Below are positions 46,289 through 56,252 of a stretch of 64,000 bases of DNA, in pieces; positions within the stretch are counted from its first letter, which is position 1, and every line of letters starts with the position of its first letter. A program made the translations under genes and the position numbers. A model generated the notes under the pieces. It was given only the letters and a program-made list of their open reading frames with translations, did no database searches and was not told the origin of the DNA. The DNA comes from Rubrivivax sp. (lineage in GTDB: Bacteria > Pseudomonadota > Gammaproteobacteria > Burkholderiales > Burkholderiaceae_C), in the NCBI GenBank assembly GCA_030681795.1, contig JAUXRG010000031.1:1-64000 (forward strand), read 5' to 3'.

Positions 46289-46630
46289 TTACTTGACGGC
46301 GAAGTCCGACAGCGACTTGCCCGCGGCCAGCGCCGCGCGCAGCCAGTCCGGGCGCTTGCCGCGGCCGACCCAGCTGTGGCCGGCGTCGTCGCGGAACTTC
46401 GCCACACCCGGCGTCTTGGCCTTGCCCGCCTTGGCCTTGCCGGGGCCGCGGGTCTTGCGGGCCGCCTTGGGGCCGGCGCCGAAGCCGAGGTCCTCGGCCG
46501 TGAGCTTGTAGATCTCGATGGCATCGCGGATGCGGCCGATGACACCCTCGGCTTCCTTGCGGCGGGCTTTTTCAGCGTCCTGCTTGAGGGTTTCGATCTG
46601 CTTGACGATCTGGGCGTAGGTCTTGGTCAT
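46289..46630 (-). CDS. H-NS family nucleoid protein
   Basis: DNA-binding silencer of 113 residues. An N-terminal coiled-coil oligomerisation part (MTKTYAQIVKQIETLKQDAEKARRKE) and a Lys/Ala-rich linker precede the H-NS C-terminal domain, with AKFRDDAGHSWVGRGKRPDWL (the GRGKRP DNA-contact loop) and AAGKSLSDF. ATG 46630 is chosen over the frame start at 46696, which lacks similarity. The region upstream is AT-rich and carries inverted repeats, as expected for an autoregulated H-NS gene. Confidence 0.92.
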   Translation of the reverse strand: MTKTYAQIVKQIETLKQDAEKARRKEAEGVIGRIRDAIEIYKLTAEDLGFGAGPKAARKTRGPGKAKAGKAKTPGVAKFRDDAGHSWVGRGKRPDWLRAALAAGKSLSDFAVK

Positions 46631-46685
46631 TGATGAATGGCGGTGGTAATTGCAAAATTTCCGACCCGGGCCGAGTCGGCACTCA

Positions 46686-46727
46686 ATTGGCGTCATTGTG
46701 AAAACGCACTTATTACGCCAATGGCGT
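46686..46727. promoter_or_regulatory. Inverted repeats upstream of the H-NS gene
   Basis: ATTGGCGT (46686-46693) and ACGCCAAT (46715-46722) are a perfect 8-bp inverted pair, and ACGCCA-A-TGGCGT (46715-46727) is a second, tight palindrome sharing one arm. The surrounding 256 bp (46631-46886) are unusually AT-rich for this window and contain no gene. Confidence 0.4.
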
Positions 46728-46886
46728 GAACGTTAACACAATTGACTTTCGAATCTGTTTCGCAATGGTGTCTGGATACTCTCCGATTTTGCCGATTTCG
46801 CCGAATTCAAATGGCTGCGGTGCATTGCGCCCACCGTCGCCGCGAAGCGCCGGCAGCCGCGGCGCGCGTCAGGGCCTGATTCGCTT

Positions 46887-47717
46887 TCACCAGCTCAGCG
46901 GGTCGGCGCGGTAGCACTGCGCCAGCTCGCGGTACAGCGCGGGGTGAGCCTCGGCGAGTGCCCCGGGCTGTTCGAAAAAATGCTCGCTCACGACGGCAAA
47001 GAACTCGGCCGGATCGGTGGCGCCGTAGGCGTCTATGACCCCGGTTTCGCCACGCGCCAGGCGCGAACGCAGCGCATCGAATTCGGCGCCCAGAACGGTG
47101 GCCCATCTTTCGTAGCGCTCGCGCCGGCCGAGCCAAGGTGCGCCGTTGGCGCGGCCGCGTTCCTGGTCGAGCTGGTGCGCGAATTCGTGGATCACGACGT
47201 TGCGGCCGTCGTCGGGGTCGGCGGCGCCGGCCCGCACATCGTCCCAGGACAGCAGCACCTGGCCCTGCTGCCAGGATTCACCGGTGAGTGCGCGGCGCGA
47301 TTCGTGGGTGATGCCGCCGCCGTCGCTGTGGCTGCGATCGACGACGAAGGCGTCCGGGTAGACCAGCACCTGGCGCAACTCGGCGAAGTAGCCCGCAGGG
47401 CGGTTGAGCAGCAGCAGCGCCGCCTGCGCGGCGATGAGCACGCGCATCTCGTCGGTCACGACGAGCCCGGCACAGCCGATGAACGGCTTCTCGGCGATGA
47501 GCACCTGCACATGCCGCTTGACCTGCAGCTGCAGGTCGGCCGGCAGGCGCGCGAAGGCCGGCATGCGGCGGCCCAGGATCTCGCGCCAGGCCTGTGGGAA
47601 GGGCCGGCCCAGCACGCGGCGGCGGCGCCGCGCGGCCATGAAGGCCGGGCCCCACAGCCAGGCCGCCACGGCAGCCGCCAGGCAGGCAAAGAAGAGCAAG
47701 GGCCACAGCGAGGTCAC
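46887..47717 (-). CDS. MtfA-type zinc peptidase (M90 family, GTG start)
   Basis: Zn-dependent peptidase of 276 residues with one N-terminal membrane anchor (about 5-25). The zinc site is HEFAHQLD (about 177) with the third ligand in the downstream stretch DPAEFFAVVSEHFFE, the layout of MtfA/Mlc-titration factor. RRRRRVLGRPFPQAWREIL follows the anchor. MtfA itself is soluble; the anchored form is common in Burkholderiales. Start GTG 47717. No regulator gene of the Mlc type is nearby. Confidence 0.87.
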   Translation of the reverse strand: MTSLWPLLFFACLAAAVAAWLWGPAFMAARRRRRVLGRPFPQAWREILGRRMPAFARLPADLQLQVKRHVQVLIAEKPFIGCAGLVVTDEMRVLIAAQAALLLLNRPAGYFAELRQVLVYPDAFVVDRSHSDGGGITHESRRALTGESWQQGQVLLSWDDVRAGAADPDDGRNVVIHEFAHQLDQERGRANGAPWLGRRERYERWATVLGAEFDALRSRLARGETGVIDAYGATDPAEFFAVVSEHFFEQPGALAEAHPALYRELAQCYRADPLSW

Positions 47718-47748
47718 CCTTCGATGTGGGCGCGCACTGGCGGGGTTT

Positions 47749-47787
47749 CAAGGCCCGCGCAGGCAGGTCACGAGTTCAGCGCGGGCC
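47749..47787 (-). repeat. Decayed hairpin repeat, copy D
   Basis: On the minus strand CTGC-GCGGGCCTTGA matches the loop and right arm of copy B, whereas the left arm is changed to GTGACCTGC, so the short stem is broken. A different 9-bp stem, GGCCCGCGC / GCGCGGGCC (47752-47760 and 47779-47787), is present instead. It lies between the OsmC and MtfA genes. Confidence 0.4.
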
Positions 47788-47807
47788 CCGGTGGGCCGGG
47801 ACCGAGC

Positions 47808-48275
47808 TCAGCTTCGCGGCTCGCAGCGCACCTCGGTCTTCACCGAGCTGGCGATGAAGCAGCGCTCGTGGGCTTCGTGGTGCAGCGCCTGCAGCGGCTC
47901 GCTGCCCGGCGCCGGCGTGCCAGCGAAAACCACCCGCGGGCGCAGCGTCACCACCGTCATCGCCATCTGCCCTTGCGCGTTGCGCGCCATCGTGCCCACC
48001 GCATCGTCGACGTAGCTTTGCACCGTGAAGCCGCGCGCCGCGGCCAGCGACAGGAACCACAGCATGTGGCAGCTGGCCAGCGCGGCGACGAACATCTCTT
48101 CCGGGTCCACCGCGGTGGCGTCGGACATCGGCAGCGGCACCACGCTGGGCGACGACGAGCCCGCCAGCTCGGCGCCGCCGTCGAAGCGCAGCACATGCCT
48201 GCGGCTGTAGCGGTTGTCGGTGAAGGCCTCGTCGGCCCCGAGTTGCCAGGCGACCTGAGCGGTGTATTCGGACAT
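47808..48275 (-). CDS. OsmC family peroxiredoxin
   Basis: Thiol peroxidase fold protein of 155 residues. Two conserved cysteines are seen: Cys in ALASCHMLWFLSLAA (about residue 69) and Cys in AHERCFIASSVKTEV (about 137), the catalytic and resolving residues of the OsmC/Ohr fold. DPEEMFVAALASCH is the family helix. It reduces organic hydroperoxides or acts on related thiols. It is divergent from the GST gene. Start ATG 48275. Confidence 0.9.
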   Translation of the reverse strand: MSEYTAQVAWQLGADEAFTDNRYSRRHVLRFDGGAELAGSSSPSVVPLPMSDATAVDPEEMFVAALASCHMLWFLSLAAARGFTVQSYVDDAVGTMARNAQGQMAMTVVTLRPRVVFAGTPAPGSEPLQALHHEAHERCFIASSVKTEVRCEPRS

Positions 48276-48382
48276 GGTGTCTGTGGATGCGGCGGATGCG
48301 GTGGAGGCAGCGATGCTGCCACGCTGGCCGCGGCGGCGGGCAAGGCGCCGGGCGCGCCCCGGCCCCGTGCGATCATTCGAAC

Positions 48383-49033
48383 ATGATCACCTTGCACTAC
48401 TTCCCCGGCAACGCCAGCTTCACGCCGCACGTGCTGCTGCACGAGATCGGCGCGCCTTTCGAGCTGGCGCTGGTGGACCGCGCGAACCGGGCGCACAAGT
48501 CGCCCGAGTACCTCAAGCTCAACCCCAACGGCTCGATCCCGGTGCTGGTGGACGGCGAGCTGGTGCTCTACGAGACCGCGGCCATCTGCCTGCATCTGGT
48601 GGACACCCACCCGGCGGCCGGCCTGGCGCCGGCGCTGGGCACGGCCGAGCGGGCGCATTTCTACAAGTGGCTGGTGTGGCTGACGAATACGATGCAGGCC
48701 ACGCTCCTGCACTACTTCTACCCCGACCGCATGGTCGATGCCGGCGACGCCGGCGCGGCGGCGCAGCTCAAGGCCCACGCCCAGGCCAAGGTGGGCGAAT
48801 GCCTGGAGCAGATCGATGCCCAGCTGGCGCGCCACGGCGGGCCCTGGCTGCTGGGCGAGACCTACAGCGCGGTGGATCCCTACGCCTTCATGTTGTGCCG
48901 CTGGACGCGGGGGTTCTCCGCCAGGCCGGCGCGCGAGTACCCGCATATCGGGCCGTACCTGAAGCGGGTGGCGGCGCGGCCGGCGGTGCAGCGCGCGGTG
49001 GCCACCGAGAAGTTGCCCGACCCGCTCTACTAG
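48383..49033 (+). CDS. Glutathione S-transferase family protein
   Basis: GST of 216 residues: thioredoxin-like N domain (MITLHYFPGNASFTPHVLLHEIGAPFEL, with LNPNGSIPVLVDGE and the gamma-glutamyl contact ETAAICLHLVD) and an all-helical C domain (about 90-216). The catalytic residue may be Ser/Thr in NASFTP. ATG 48383 is the family start; the longer upstream frame overlaps the osmC promoter region. It is divergent from OsmC, both being thiol-stress genes. Confidence 0.88.
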   Translation: MITLHYFPGNASFTPHVLLHEIGAPFELALVDRANRAHKSPEYLKLNPNGSIPVLVDGELVLYETAAICLHLVDTHPAAGLAPALGTAERAHFYKWLVWLTNTMQATLLHYFYPDRMVDAGDAGAAAQLKAHAQAKVGECLEQIDAQLARHGGPWLLGETYSAVDPYAFMLCRWTRGFSARPAREYPHIGPYLKRVAARPAVQRAVATEKLPDPLY

Positions 49034-49094
49034 AACCTGCCCGCAGCCGCGGTGCTTCGGGAGCGCGCAGCGCGCGCCGCCGTCGCGTCGAGCC

Positions 49095-50447
49095 TCATGC
49101 GCGGGCCTCGGTGGGCAAGGCCAGTTTCTCGATCCAGTGGCGGGTGAGCGGCGTCACCGGCTTGGCCATGGTGCGTTCGTTGACGAGTGCGCGGCCCAGC
49201 GTGCGGCGGCTGCCGCGCGCGGCCGCGGCCAGCAGGGTCTGGTCGATGAGGTCGCGCTGGGCCTGGCTGCCGCCCAGGCGCTGGGCCTGGCTGCGCACGG
49301 GGTAGATCTGGTCCACGGCGCCGTCGGCGTCGCCGCGGCCCAGGGCCAGCAGGCCGCGCATCAGCGGCAGGCCGACCTCACGCGACATCTGGTGGTTGGT
49401 GCGGCGCGCGTCCTCGGCGCCCAGGGCGCGCTCGGCGCAACGCGCCACCCAGGCCTCGGCGCGGTGCTGCTCGCCCGCGCCGAGCATGGTGATCACGCAG
49501 TGCAGGTCGTTGAAGGCGTAGTGGCCGGCGCTGGCCTCGTCGAGGTTCCAACCCTCGAGCAGGGCGGCACTCAGCCCGGTGATATCTTCGCCCAGCAGGT
49601 GCAGCCGCCACAGCAGTGCGGCGGCGTCCACGCGCTGCAGCGTGATCTGCAACGCCGCGCCGCTGAGGTGGGCGTCGAGCAGGCGCAGCACGCCGGCGAT
49701 GTCCAGCGCCTCCAGGCGGAACAGGCTCTTGTGCCACCACAGGTGGCCCGAGAAGCCATTGCCCTCGGCCCACGCCGCGTGGTGCTGGCGCAGCCAGGCC
49801 GAGCCGTCTTCGAAGCGGCCCTGCATCTCCATCACATGGGCCACCGCGTGCACCGCCCAGGGCACGCGCGGGTCGATCGCCAGGGCGCGGCGGCCGGCTT
49901 CCTCGGCCTGGGGGTAGAGGTTGCTCTCCTCCAGGCCGAAGGCGTGCAGCGCCAGCACATGGGCGAACAGCGGGTCGCCCTCGTCCCACAGCGGCAGCAC
50001 GCGCGCCGGGCGCTGGCGCAGCCCGGCGGCGTCGCCGCGGTAGAAGTCCCACTGCTGCACCCACTGCAGCGCCAGCGCGTCGCGCGGGTGTTCCAACAGC
50101 AGCTCGTCCCAGGTGCGGCAGGCGGCGTGCCAGCGGCCTTCGAGCAGCCTTTGCACAGCCTCCAGGTGGGCGCGCTCGCGCAAGGTCGCGTGGCTCGCCA
50201 GGCCGCGGGCCCGCGAGAGATGCGCCTCGGCCTCGCCGAGCAGCGAGGGCTCGGTCAGGCCGAGCAGGAAGCCGGCCTTCATCACATGCGGCAGCGCCCA
50301 GCCGGGGTCGGCGGCGATGGCCGCGTCCAGATCGGCCAGCGGCGTGTCGTAGAACGACATCATTCGCCAAAGCGCCTGCTCGGCGGCGTCACGCGCGGCG
50401 GCGTGGGAGGTGCTGCAGGGGTTGCCGCGGGCGTCGGGGAAGGGCAT
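49095..50447 (-). CDS. TTC38-like tetratricopeptide protein
   Basis: All-helical protein of 450 residues with TPR-type repeats: ADLDAAIAADPGWALPHVMKAGFLLG, AEEAGRRALAIDPRVPWAVHAVAHVMEMQGRFEDG, HLWWHKSLFRLEALDIAGVLRLLD. The HVMEMQGR...GHLWWH region is typical of the TTC38 family. Function is unknown in bacteria. No signal peptide, so cytoplasmic. It follows the amidase by 27 bp on the same strand. Start ATG 50447. Confidence 0.82.
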   Translation of the reverse strand: MPFPDARGNPCSTSHAAARDAAEQALWRMMSFYDTPLADLDAAIAADPGWALPHVMKAGFLLGLTEPSLLGEAEAHLSRARGLASHATLRERAHLEAVQRLLEGRWHAACRTWDELLLEHPRDALALQWVQQWDFYRGDAAGLRQRPARVLPLWDEGDPLFAHVLALHAFGLEESNLYPQAEEAGRRALAIDPRVPWAVHAVAHVMEMQGRFEDGSAWLRQHHAAWAEGNGFSGHLWWHKSLFRLEALDIAGVLRLLDAHLSGAALQITLQRVDAAALLWRLHLLGEDITGLSAALLEGWNLDEASAGHYAFNDLHCVITMLGAGEQHRAEAWVARCAERALGAEDARRTNHQMSREVGLPLMRGLLALGRGDADGAVDQIYPVRSQAQRLGGSQAQRDLIDQTLLAAAARGSRRTLGRALVNERTMAKPVTPLTRHWIEKLALPTEARA

Positions 50448-50474
50448 GGCTGGAATGTAGCGTGGCCGCGTTGC

Positions 50475-51878
50475 TCAGGCCGGCGGCAGCGGCCAGGGCC
50501 GCAGCGGCGCACGCAGTTGTTCCCAGGCGCGCGCGACGCGCAACACGCCGATGTCGTCGTGCCGCCGGCCGATGATCTGCAGCCCGATCGGCAGGCCCGC
50601 GGTGGTGTGGCCGCAGGGCACGCTGACGGCGGGTTGCCCGCTCATGTTGAAGGGCAGCGTGAAGGCGATGTGCTCCATGGCGCGCTGGGGGTCGTTGGTG
50701 GGCATCGCCCACTCGGCGGCAAAGGCCATGCAGGGTGCCACCGGCGAGACGATGAAGTCGAACGGCTGGCAGGCCGCCACCGTCGCGTCGCGCAGGGCGG
50801 CAATCTGGCTGAAACCGTGGAAGAGCTGCGCGGCGCTGAAGGTGGCGCCCGGCGCGACCCACTCGCGGATGAAGGGCAGCACCAGCGCCTGGCGCTGCGG
50901 CGGCAGGGCCGAGATATCGAGCCAGGAACGCATGCGCCAGAACAGGTCGATGCCGTCGGCCATCTCGCGCGTGGTGAAGGCGGGCAGGGGCTCGACGATG
51001 GCGCCGGCGGCCTCGAAGCGCTGTGCAGCACCCTGGATCGCCGAAGCGATTTCCGGGTCCAGCGGCAGGCCCCAGCCGGCGTCCAGCAGCAGCCCGATCT
51101 TCAGCCCCCGCACATGTTCGGCAGGCGCGCCTTTGATTTCGCTCCAGGGCAGCGTTTGCGCGGGCAGGCTGGTGGCGTCGCGCCAGTCGGGCTGGCTGAG
51201 CGCGGCCATCACCAGCGCTGCATCGGTGACGGTGCGCGTCAGCGGCCCGGCCGCGCGGCCGATGTACGGCGGCTGGATGGGCACACGGCCGTGGCTGGGC
51301 TTGAAGCCGACGACGCCGCACCAGGCCGCGGGCAGGCGGATCGAGCCGCCGATGTCGGTGCCCAGGTGCAGCGGGCCGTAGCCCGCGGCGGCGGCGGCAC
51401 CTGCGCCGGCGCTGCTGCCGCCGGGCGTCTTGCTCAGGTCCCAGGGGTTGCGCGCCAGGGCATGAAAGCTCGACAGCCCCGAGCTCAGCATGCCGTAGTC
51501 GGGCATGGTGGTCTTGGCCAGGAAGACCGCGCCGGCCTCGCGCAGCCGCGCTGCGGGTGGGGCGTCTTCGGTCGCCGGCACCAGCGTGGTGGCGGCGGTG
51601 CCCAGGGGCAGCGCCACGCCTTTGGTGGCGATGTTCTCCTTGATCGTGACGGGGACGCCGTCGAGCGCGCTGAGCGCTAGGCCCTTGCGCCAGCGCGTTT
51701 CGGACTCGCGCGCCATCGCCAAGGCTGCTTCGGCATCGAATGCCCAGGTGGCGTGCAGCTGGGGTTCCCAACGCTCGGCATGGGCGATCACCGCGCGCGC
51801 TACTTCCACCGGCGACAGGGTGCCCGTGCGGTAGGCCTGGCCGAGTTCGGCGGCGCTCAAGTCGTGGAGCTCGGGCAT
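50475..51878 (-). CDS. Amidase signature family enzyme
   Basis: Ser-Ser-Lys amidase of 467 residues. The catalytic Lys is in PVTIKENIATKG (about 77), the signature loop is TPGGSSAGAGAAAAAGYGPLHLGTDIGGSIRLPAAW with the cis-Ser and nucleophile Ser, and the C-terminal half contains FNMSGQPAVSVPCG. Substrate is unknown. It ends the gene series that follows the peptide ABC transporter ATPases (31 bp downstream of the second), so hydrolysis of an imported amide or peptide is a reasonable guess. Confidence 0.9.
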   Translation of the reverse strand: MPELHDLSAAELGQAYRTGTLSPVEVARAVIAHAERWEPQLHATWAFDAEAALAMARESETRWRKGLALSALDGVPVTIKENIATKGVALPLGTAATTLVPATEDAPPAARLREAGAVFLAKTTMPDYGMLSSGLSSFHALARNPWDLSKTPGGSSAGAGAAAAAGYGPLHLGTDIGGSIRLPAAWCGVVGFKPSHGRVPIQPPYIGRAAGPLTRTVTDAALVMAALSQPDWRDATSLPAQTLPWSEIKGAPAEHVRGLKIGLLLDAGWGLPLDPEIASAIQGAAQRFEAAGAIVEPLPAFTTREMADGIDLFWRMRSWLDISALPPQRQALVLPFIREWVAPGATFSAAQLFHGFSQIAALRDATVAACQPFDFIVSPVAPCMAFAAEWAMPTNDPQRAMEHIAFTLPFNMSGQPAVSVPCGHTTAGLPIGLQIIGRRHDDIGVLRVARAWEQLRAPLRPWPLPPA

Positions 51879-51909
51879 GGGTGGACCTCGTCTGCTTCGC
51901 GCTCGGCCC

Positions 51910-52733
<824 letters not shown>

Positions 52734-52737
<4 letters not shown>

Positions 52738-53699
52738 GGCGCCACCCGCAGACAGCGCGCCATATGCTGCGGCCCCACGCCCACGGGGGCCGGCAAGGCC
52801 TCGCGGCAGGCCGCGACGACGAGGCCGCAGCGCTCGGCGAAGGGGCAACCGGCGGGCATGTCCGGCAGTTCGGGCACGCGCCCGGCGATGGTCGCCAGCC
52901 GGGTGCCGCGCTTCAGCCCCAGCCGCGGACGCGCGGCAAACAGGCCCTGCGTGTAGGGGTGGGCCAGGCGGTCGAAGACGGCCGCCGTGGGGCCGCTCTC
53001 GACCACCGTGCCGCCGTACATCACGAGCACGCGCTGCACGGTGTCGGCCATCACGCCGAGGTCGTGGCTGATCAGCAGCAACCCCATGCCGTCTTCGCGC
53101 ACGAGTTCCAGGATGAGTTCGAGCACCTCGTGCTGGATCGTCACGTCCAGCGCGGTGGTCGGCTCGTCGGCCACCAGCAGGGCCGGCCCGCAGGCCAGCG
53201 CGATGGCCAGCACCACGCGCTGGCGCTGGCCGCCGCTGAGCTGGTGCGGGTAGGCATCCAGCCGCTCGCGGGCCTGCGGCAGCTGCACGCGTTCGAGCAG
53301 CCGCAGGGCCTGGGCGCGCGCCGCGGCGCCCGACAGGCCCTTGTGCAGGCGCAGCGATTCGGCAATCTGCCGGCCCACCGCGTGCAGCGGGTTGAGCGCC
53401 GTCATCGGCTCCTGGAAGACCATGCCGATGCGGTCGCCGCGCAACCGGCACAGCGCGGCCTCATCCAGGCCGACGAGTTCCTGCCCCTCGAACCGGATCG
53501 AACCGCCGACCCGTGCGCCTTCGGGCAGCAGGCCCATCAGGGCCAGCGCGGTTATCGACTTGCCGCAGCCCGATTCGCCGATCAACCCCACCGTCTCGCC
53601 GCGCCGCAGGGCGAAGGACACGCCGCGCAGCGCATCCGCCGGGCCGCGAGCGGTCTGCAGGGTGACGCGCAGGTCGGTGACGGTGAGCAGGTCAGTCAA
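52734..53699 (-). CDS. Oligopeptide/dipeptide ABC transporter ATPase (DppD/OppD type, TTG start)
   Basis: ABC ATPase of 321 residues with Walker [10 protein letters not shown], signature [15 protein letters not shown], Walker [13 protein letters not shown] and the DppD/OppD C-terminal extension, with the cysteine motif CPFAERC...C...RCLRVAP that binds a 4Fe-4S cluster in some members. No ATG precedes the conserved [11 protein letters not shown], so TTG 53699 is used; it overlaps the end of the epimerase-like gene by 8 bp and has no good ribosome site, so coupling is likely. Confidence 0.88.
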
Positions 53700-54693
53700 G
53701 CGCCGGGCCGGGTGGGCGAAGTTGCGGCAACGATAGCGGAGTCAGGCCCAGACCGACCAGGGCCTGGCGCACGGCGTCCACCACCGGCGTGGCCGGCAGC
53801 GGGCCCAGGGCGCGTGCCAGCGCCGCGCCGTCCAGGGCGTGCGGCACATGCCAGAGGTAGCTCATGCGCGCCAGCTCGCGCCACAGCGGATAGACGACGC
53901 CCACGGTGCGGATCAGGCCCCAGGGCATGGCGCCGACCTTGATGGCGCCGGCCGGGCACAGGCCCAGTTCACCGGCTGCCGCTTCGACGGCGGCCAGCAG
54001 CTCGGCCCCGCTGAGCGTGTGGCCGGCGAAGTGGAATTGCTCGAAGGCCGGCGCGCCTTCGCGCGAGGCCAGCGCCACGAAGGCGCGCGCCAGGTCGGGC
54101 AGGTAGGCCCAGGCGTGGGCCACATCCAGCGGCCCCGGGTAGACGAGGCGGCCCTTGGCGATGGATTTGACGATGACCTGGTCGAACCAGCTGCCGCTGC
54201 CGGCGCCGTAGAAGTCGCCGGCGCGCAGCACCACGCCCTGCATGCCGCCCCGGGCGCAGCGCTCTCGGATCTCGGCTTCCAGTTCGCAGCGCAGCTGGCC
54301 CTTGGGGGTGCTGGGCCGTTGTGGCGTGTCTTCGCGCAGCAATGCCGGCATGCCCTGGCCGAAGTTGTAGACATTGCCCGGCAGCATGAAGCGCGCGCCC
54401 AGGCGTTCGGCCACGTCCATGCCCAGGCGCGCCAGCGGCAGGGCCTCGGTGTCCCAGCGCGTATACAGCGGGTTCACGGCGTAGACCACCGTGCGGGCGC
54501 CGGCCGCCCTCGCCGCCAGGCCGGCGGTGTCGCGCAGCGGCGCGTCCAGCACCCGCGTGCCTGCGGGCAGCGGTACCGCGGGCGGGCGGCGCATTGGGGC
54601 CAGCACCTGCCAGCCGGCGCTGGTGAAGGCCTGCACGGCGGCAGCGCCGAAGCGGCCATTGGCGCCGAGGACGAGGACGGTGGGGCGGGGCAT
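53692..54693 (-). CDS. NAD(P)-binding epimerase/dehydratase-like protein
   Basis: Atypical/extended SDR of 333 residues. The Rossmann start [18 protein letters not shown] is clear; the middle has [30 protein letters not shown], where an active-site Tyr is possible, and [16 protein letters not shown]. The ATG at 54693 follows AGGAGAT and is preferred over the frame start at 54753 in the operator region. It is divergent from the LysR gene across 74 bp, a typical regulator/target arrangement, and leads into the two ABC ATPases. Confidence 0.85.
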   Translation of the reverse strand: MPRPTVLVLGANGRFGAAAVQAFTSAGWQVLAPMRRPPAVPLPAGTRVLDAPLRDTAGLAARAAGARTVVYAVNPLYTRWDTEALPLARLGMDVAERLGARFMLPGNVYNFGQGMPALLREDTPQRPSTPKGQLRCELEAEIRERCARGGMQGVVLRAGDFYGAGSGSWFDQVIVKSIAKGRLVYPGPLDVAHAWAYLPDLARAFVALASREGAPAFEQFHFAGHTLSGAELLAAVEAAAGELGLCPAGAIKVGAMPWGLIRTVGVVYPLWRELARMSYLWHVPHALDGAALARALGPLPATPVVDAVRQALVGLGLTPLSLPQLRPPGPALD

Positions 54694-54747
54694 GGCGATC
54701 TCCTGACAGGACACGATGGGGCGCAGTCTGGGCGCCGTGCAGCCATC

Positions 54748-54759
54748 CGGCAATTGCCG
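54748..54759. promoter_or_regulatory. Palindromic site between LysR gene and divergent SDR
   Basis: CGGCAATTGCCG is a perfect 12-bp palindrome 9 bp before the LysR start and 55 bp before the divergent SDR start. Its position suits an autoregulatory LysR recognition site, although it is not of the T-N11-A form. Confidence 0.4.
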
Positions 54760-54767
54760 AAGGTGGC

Positions 54768-55685
54768 ATGAGAGCTATACATTTCTGCATGGCTGCGGAG
54801 GCATTCGACTGGGCGCTGGTGAAGAGTTTCCTGGCCGTGCTGGATGCCGGCAGCCTGATGGGCGCGGCGCGCCAGCTCGGCGCGCAGCAGCCCACGCTGA
54901 GCCGGCATGTGGCCGAGCTCGAAGCCCAGCTCGGCGCGCCGCTGTTCGAGCGCACCGGCCGCGGCGTGACACCCACCGCCGCGGCGCTGGCGATTGCCGA
55001 GGCCGCGCGCCAGATGCAGGAGGGCGCCGAGGCGCTAGGCCGCGCGCTGGTGCGCCGGCGCGACGCCACCGCGGGCACGGTGCGCATCACCACCAGCCAG
55101 GTCGCCGCGGCATGGCTGCTGCCGGCGGTGTTGGCCGACCTGCGGGCCCGGGAGCCTGGCATCCAGATCGAGCTCGTGGCCTCCAACGCCTTGAGCAACC
55201 TGCTGCGGCGCGAGGCCGATATCGCCGTGCGCATGGTGCGCCCGGCGCAGGGCACGCTCGTCGCGCGCAAGCTCGGCGAGATCCCCATCGTCGCGGCGGC
55301 CCACGAAAGCTACCTGGCGCGAGCCGGCACGCCGCGCGGGCCCGGCGATCTGCTGCAACACACGCTGATCGGCTACGACCGCGACGAGACCATCGTGCGC
55401 GGATTCGCCGCCCTGGGCCTGCCCATGGCCCGCGAGCAGTTCGCCCTGCGCACCGACGACCATGTGGCCTATGGCCGGCTGGTGGCCGCCGGCGCGGGCA
55501 TCGGCTTCGTGGCGGCCTACAACCTCGCGCATTGGCCCGGCGTGCGGCCGCTGCTGCCCATGCTCAGGATTGCGCCGCTGCCCTGCTGGCTGGCGGTGCA
55601 CCGCGAGATCCGTGGCAATCGCGTCGTGCGGCGCGTCTACGACTTCCTGGCCGAGGCGATTCCGGCCGAACTGGCCCGCGGCTGA
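54768..55685 (+). CDS. LysR family transcriptional regulator
   Basis: The protein has 305 residues with an N-terminal winged HTH (FLAVLDAGSLMGAARQLGAQQPTLSRHVAELEAQLGAPLFERTGRGV, about 20-70) and a periplasmic-binding-like effector domain (about 95-300). ATG 54768 is preceded by GAAGG at a good distance; ATG 54789 has no ribosome site. It is divergent from the epimerase-like gene, which it likely controls together with the downstream ABC ATPases. The effector is unknown. Confidence 0.92.
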   Translation: MRAIHFCMAAEAFDWALVKSFLAVLDAGSLMGAARQLGAQQPTLSRHVAELEAQLGAPLFERTGRGVTPTAAALAIAEAARQMQEGAEALGRALVRRRDATAGTVRITTSQVAAAWLLPAVLADLRAREPGIQIELVASNALSNLLRREADIAVRMVRPAQGTLVARKLGEIPIVAAAHESYLARAGTPRGPGDLLQHTLIGYDRDETIVRGFAALGLPMAREQFALRTDDHVAYGRLVAAGAGIGFVAAYNLAHWPGVRPLLPMLRIAPLPCWLAVHREIRGNRVVRRVYDFLAEAIPAELARG

Positions 55686-55703
55686 AGACGCGGCAGGGCG
55701 ACT

Positions 55704-56240
55704 TCAGCCGTGCGCCGCGGTGCCGGGTGCGGCCGCCGCAAGCAGGTCCAGGTAGGCCCCCGCGACGCGCGGCGCATCGCTCAGGCCGAGCGCCCGCATC
55801 AACGGCTCGGCGGTGGCTACGCCCTCGGCGTCGGGCTGCTCGTCGCGCAGCACGACCTCGAGCTCCATGAAGTCACCCAGCCCCTCGACGCGGTCGAGGT
55901 GGATGCGCGTGGCACCGCACAGCAGCAGCCAGCGGCGCTTGCGCACGCGGCCGAGCAGGCCGCAGCCGCGCGCCAGCGCCTCGCGCAGCGCGGCGGGCTC
56001 GGCCACCGGCACGAGCACATATTCGCTGGCCTTGGCCGCGGTGGTGTCCGCGCGCCGGTAGTGGATGAGCTCGGCGCTGCCGTCGGCGAACTGGCGCAGC
56101 TTGAGGCGGCCGTGCGGCACGGCGAAAAACGTGTCGTCCTGCTCGATGACCACCGGCTCGCCGCCGGCCACGGCCTGCGCGCGCGGCAGCAGCGCCTCAA
56201 TGCTGGCGATGCGCGCCTTGATCTCGATGTTGCGCGGCAT
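55704..56240 (-). CDS. CYTH domain protein (class IV adenylate cyclase/triphosphatase type)
   Basis: CYTH tunnel-fold protein of 178 residues. The N-terminal PRNIEIKARI supplies the conserved acidic/Lys strand (ExExK-like); VPHGRLKLRQF, LIHYRRAD, RIHLDRVEGLGDFMELEVVL and a last Tyr in AGAYLDLL complete the set of charged tunnel residues. Possible activities are thiamine-triphosphatase-like, tripolyphosphatase or adenylate cyclase. It follows the DsbA/FrnE gene by 12 bp and converges with LysR. Start ATG 56240. Confidence 0.87.
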   Translation of the reverse strand: MPRNIEIKARIASIEALLPRAQAVAGGEPVVIEQDDTFFAVPHGRLKLRQFADGSAELIHYRRADTTAAKASEYVLVPVAEPAALREALARGCGLLGRVRKRRWLLLCGATRIHLDRVEGLGDFMELEVVLRDEQPDAEGVATAEPLMRALGLSDAPRVAGAYLDLLAAAAPGTAAHG

Positions 56241-56252
56241 CTCGGGCTGCGC

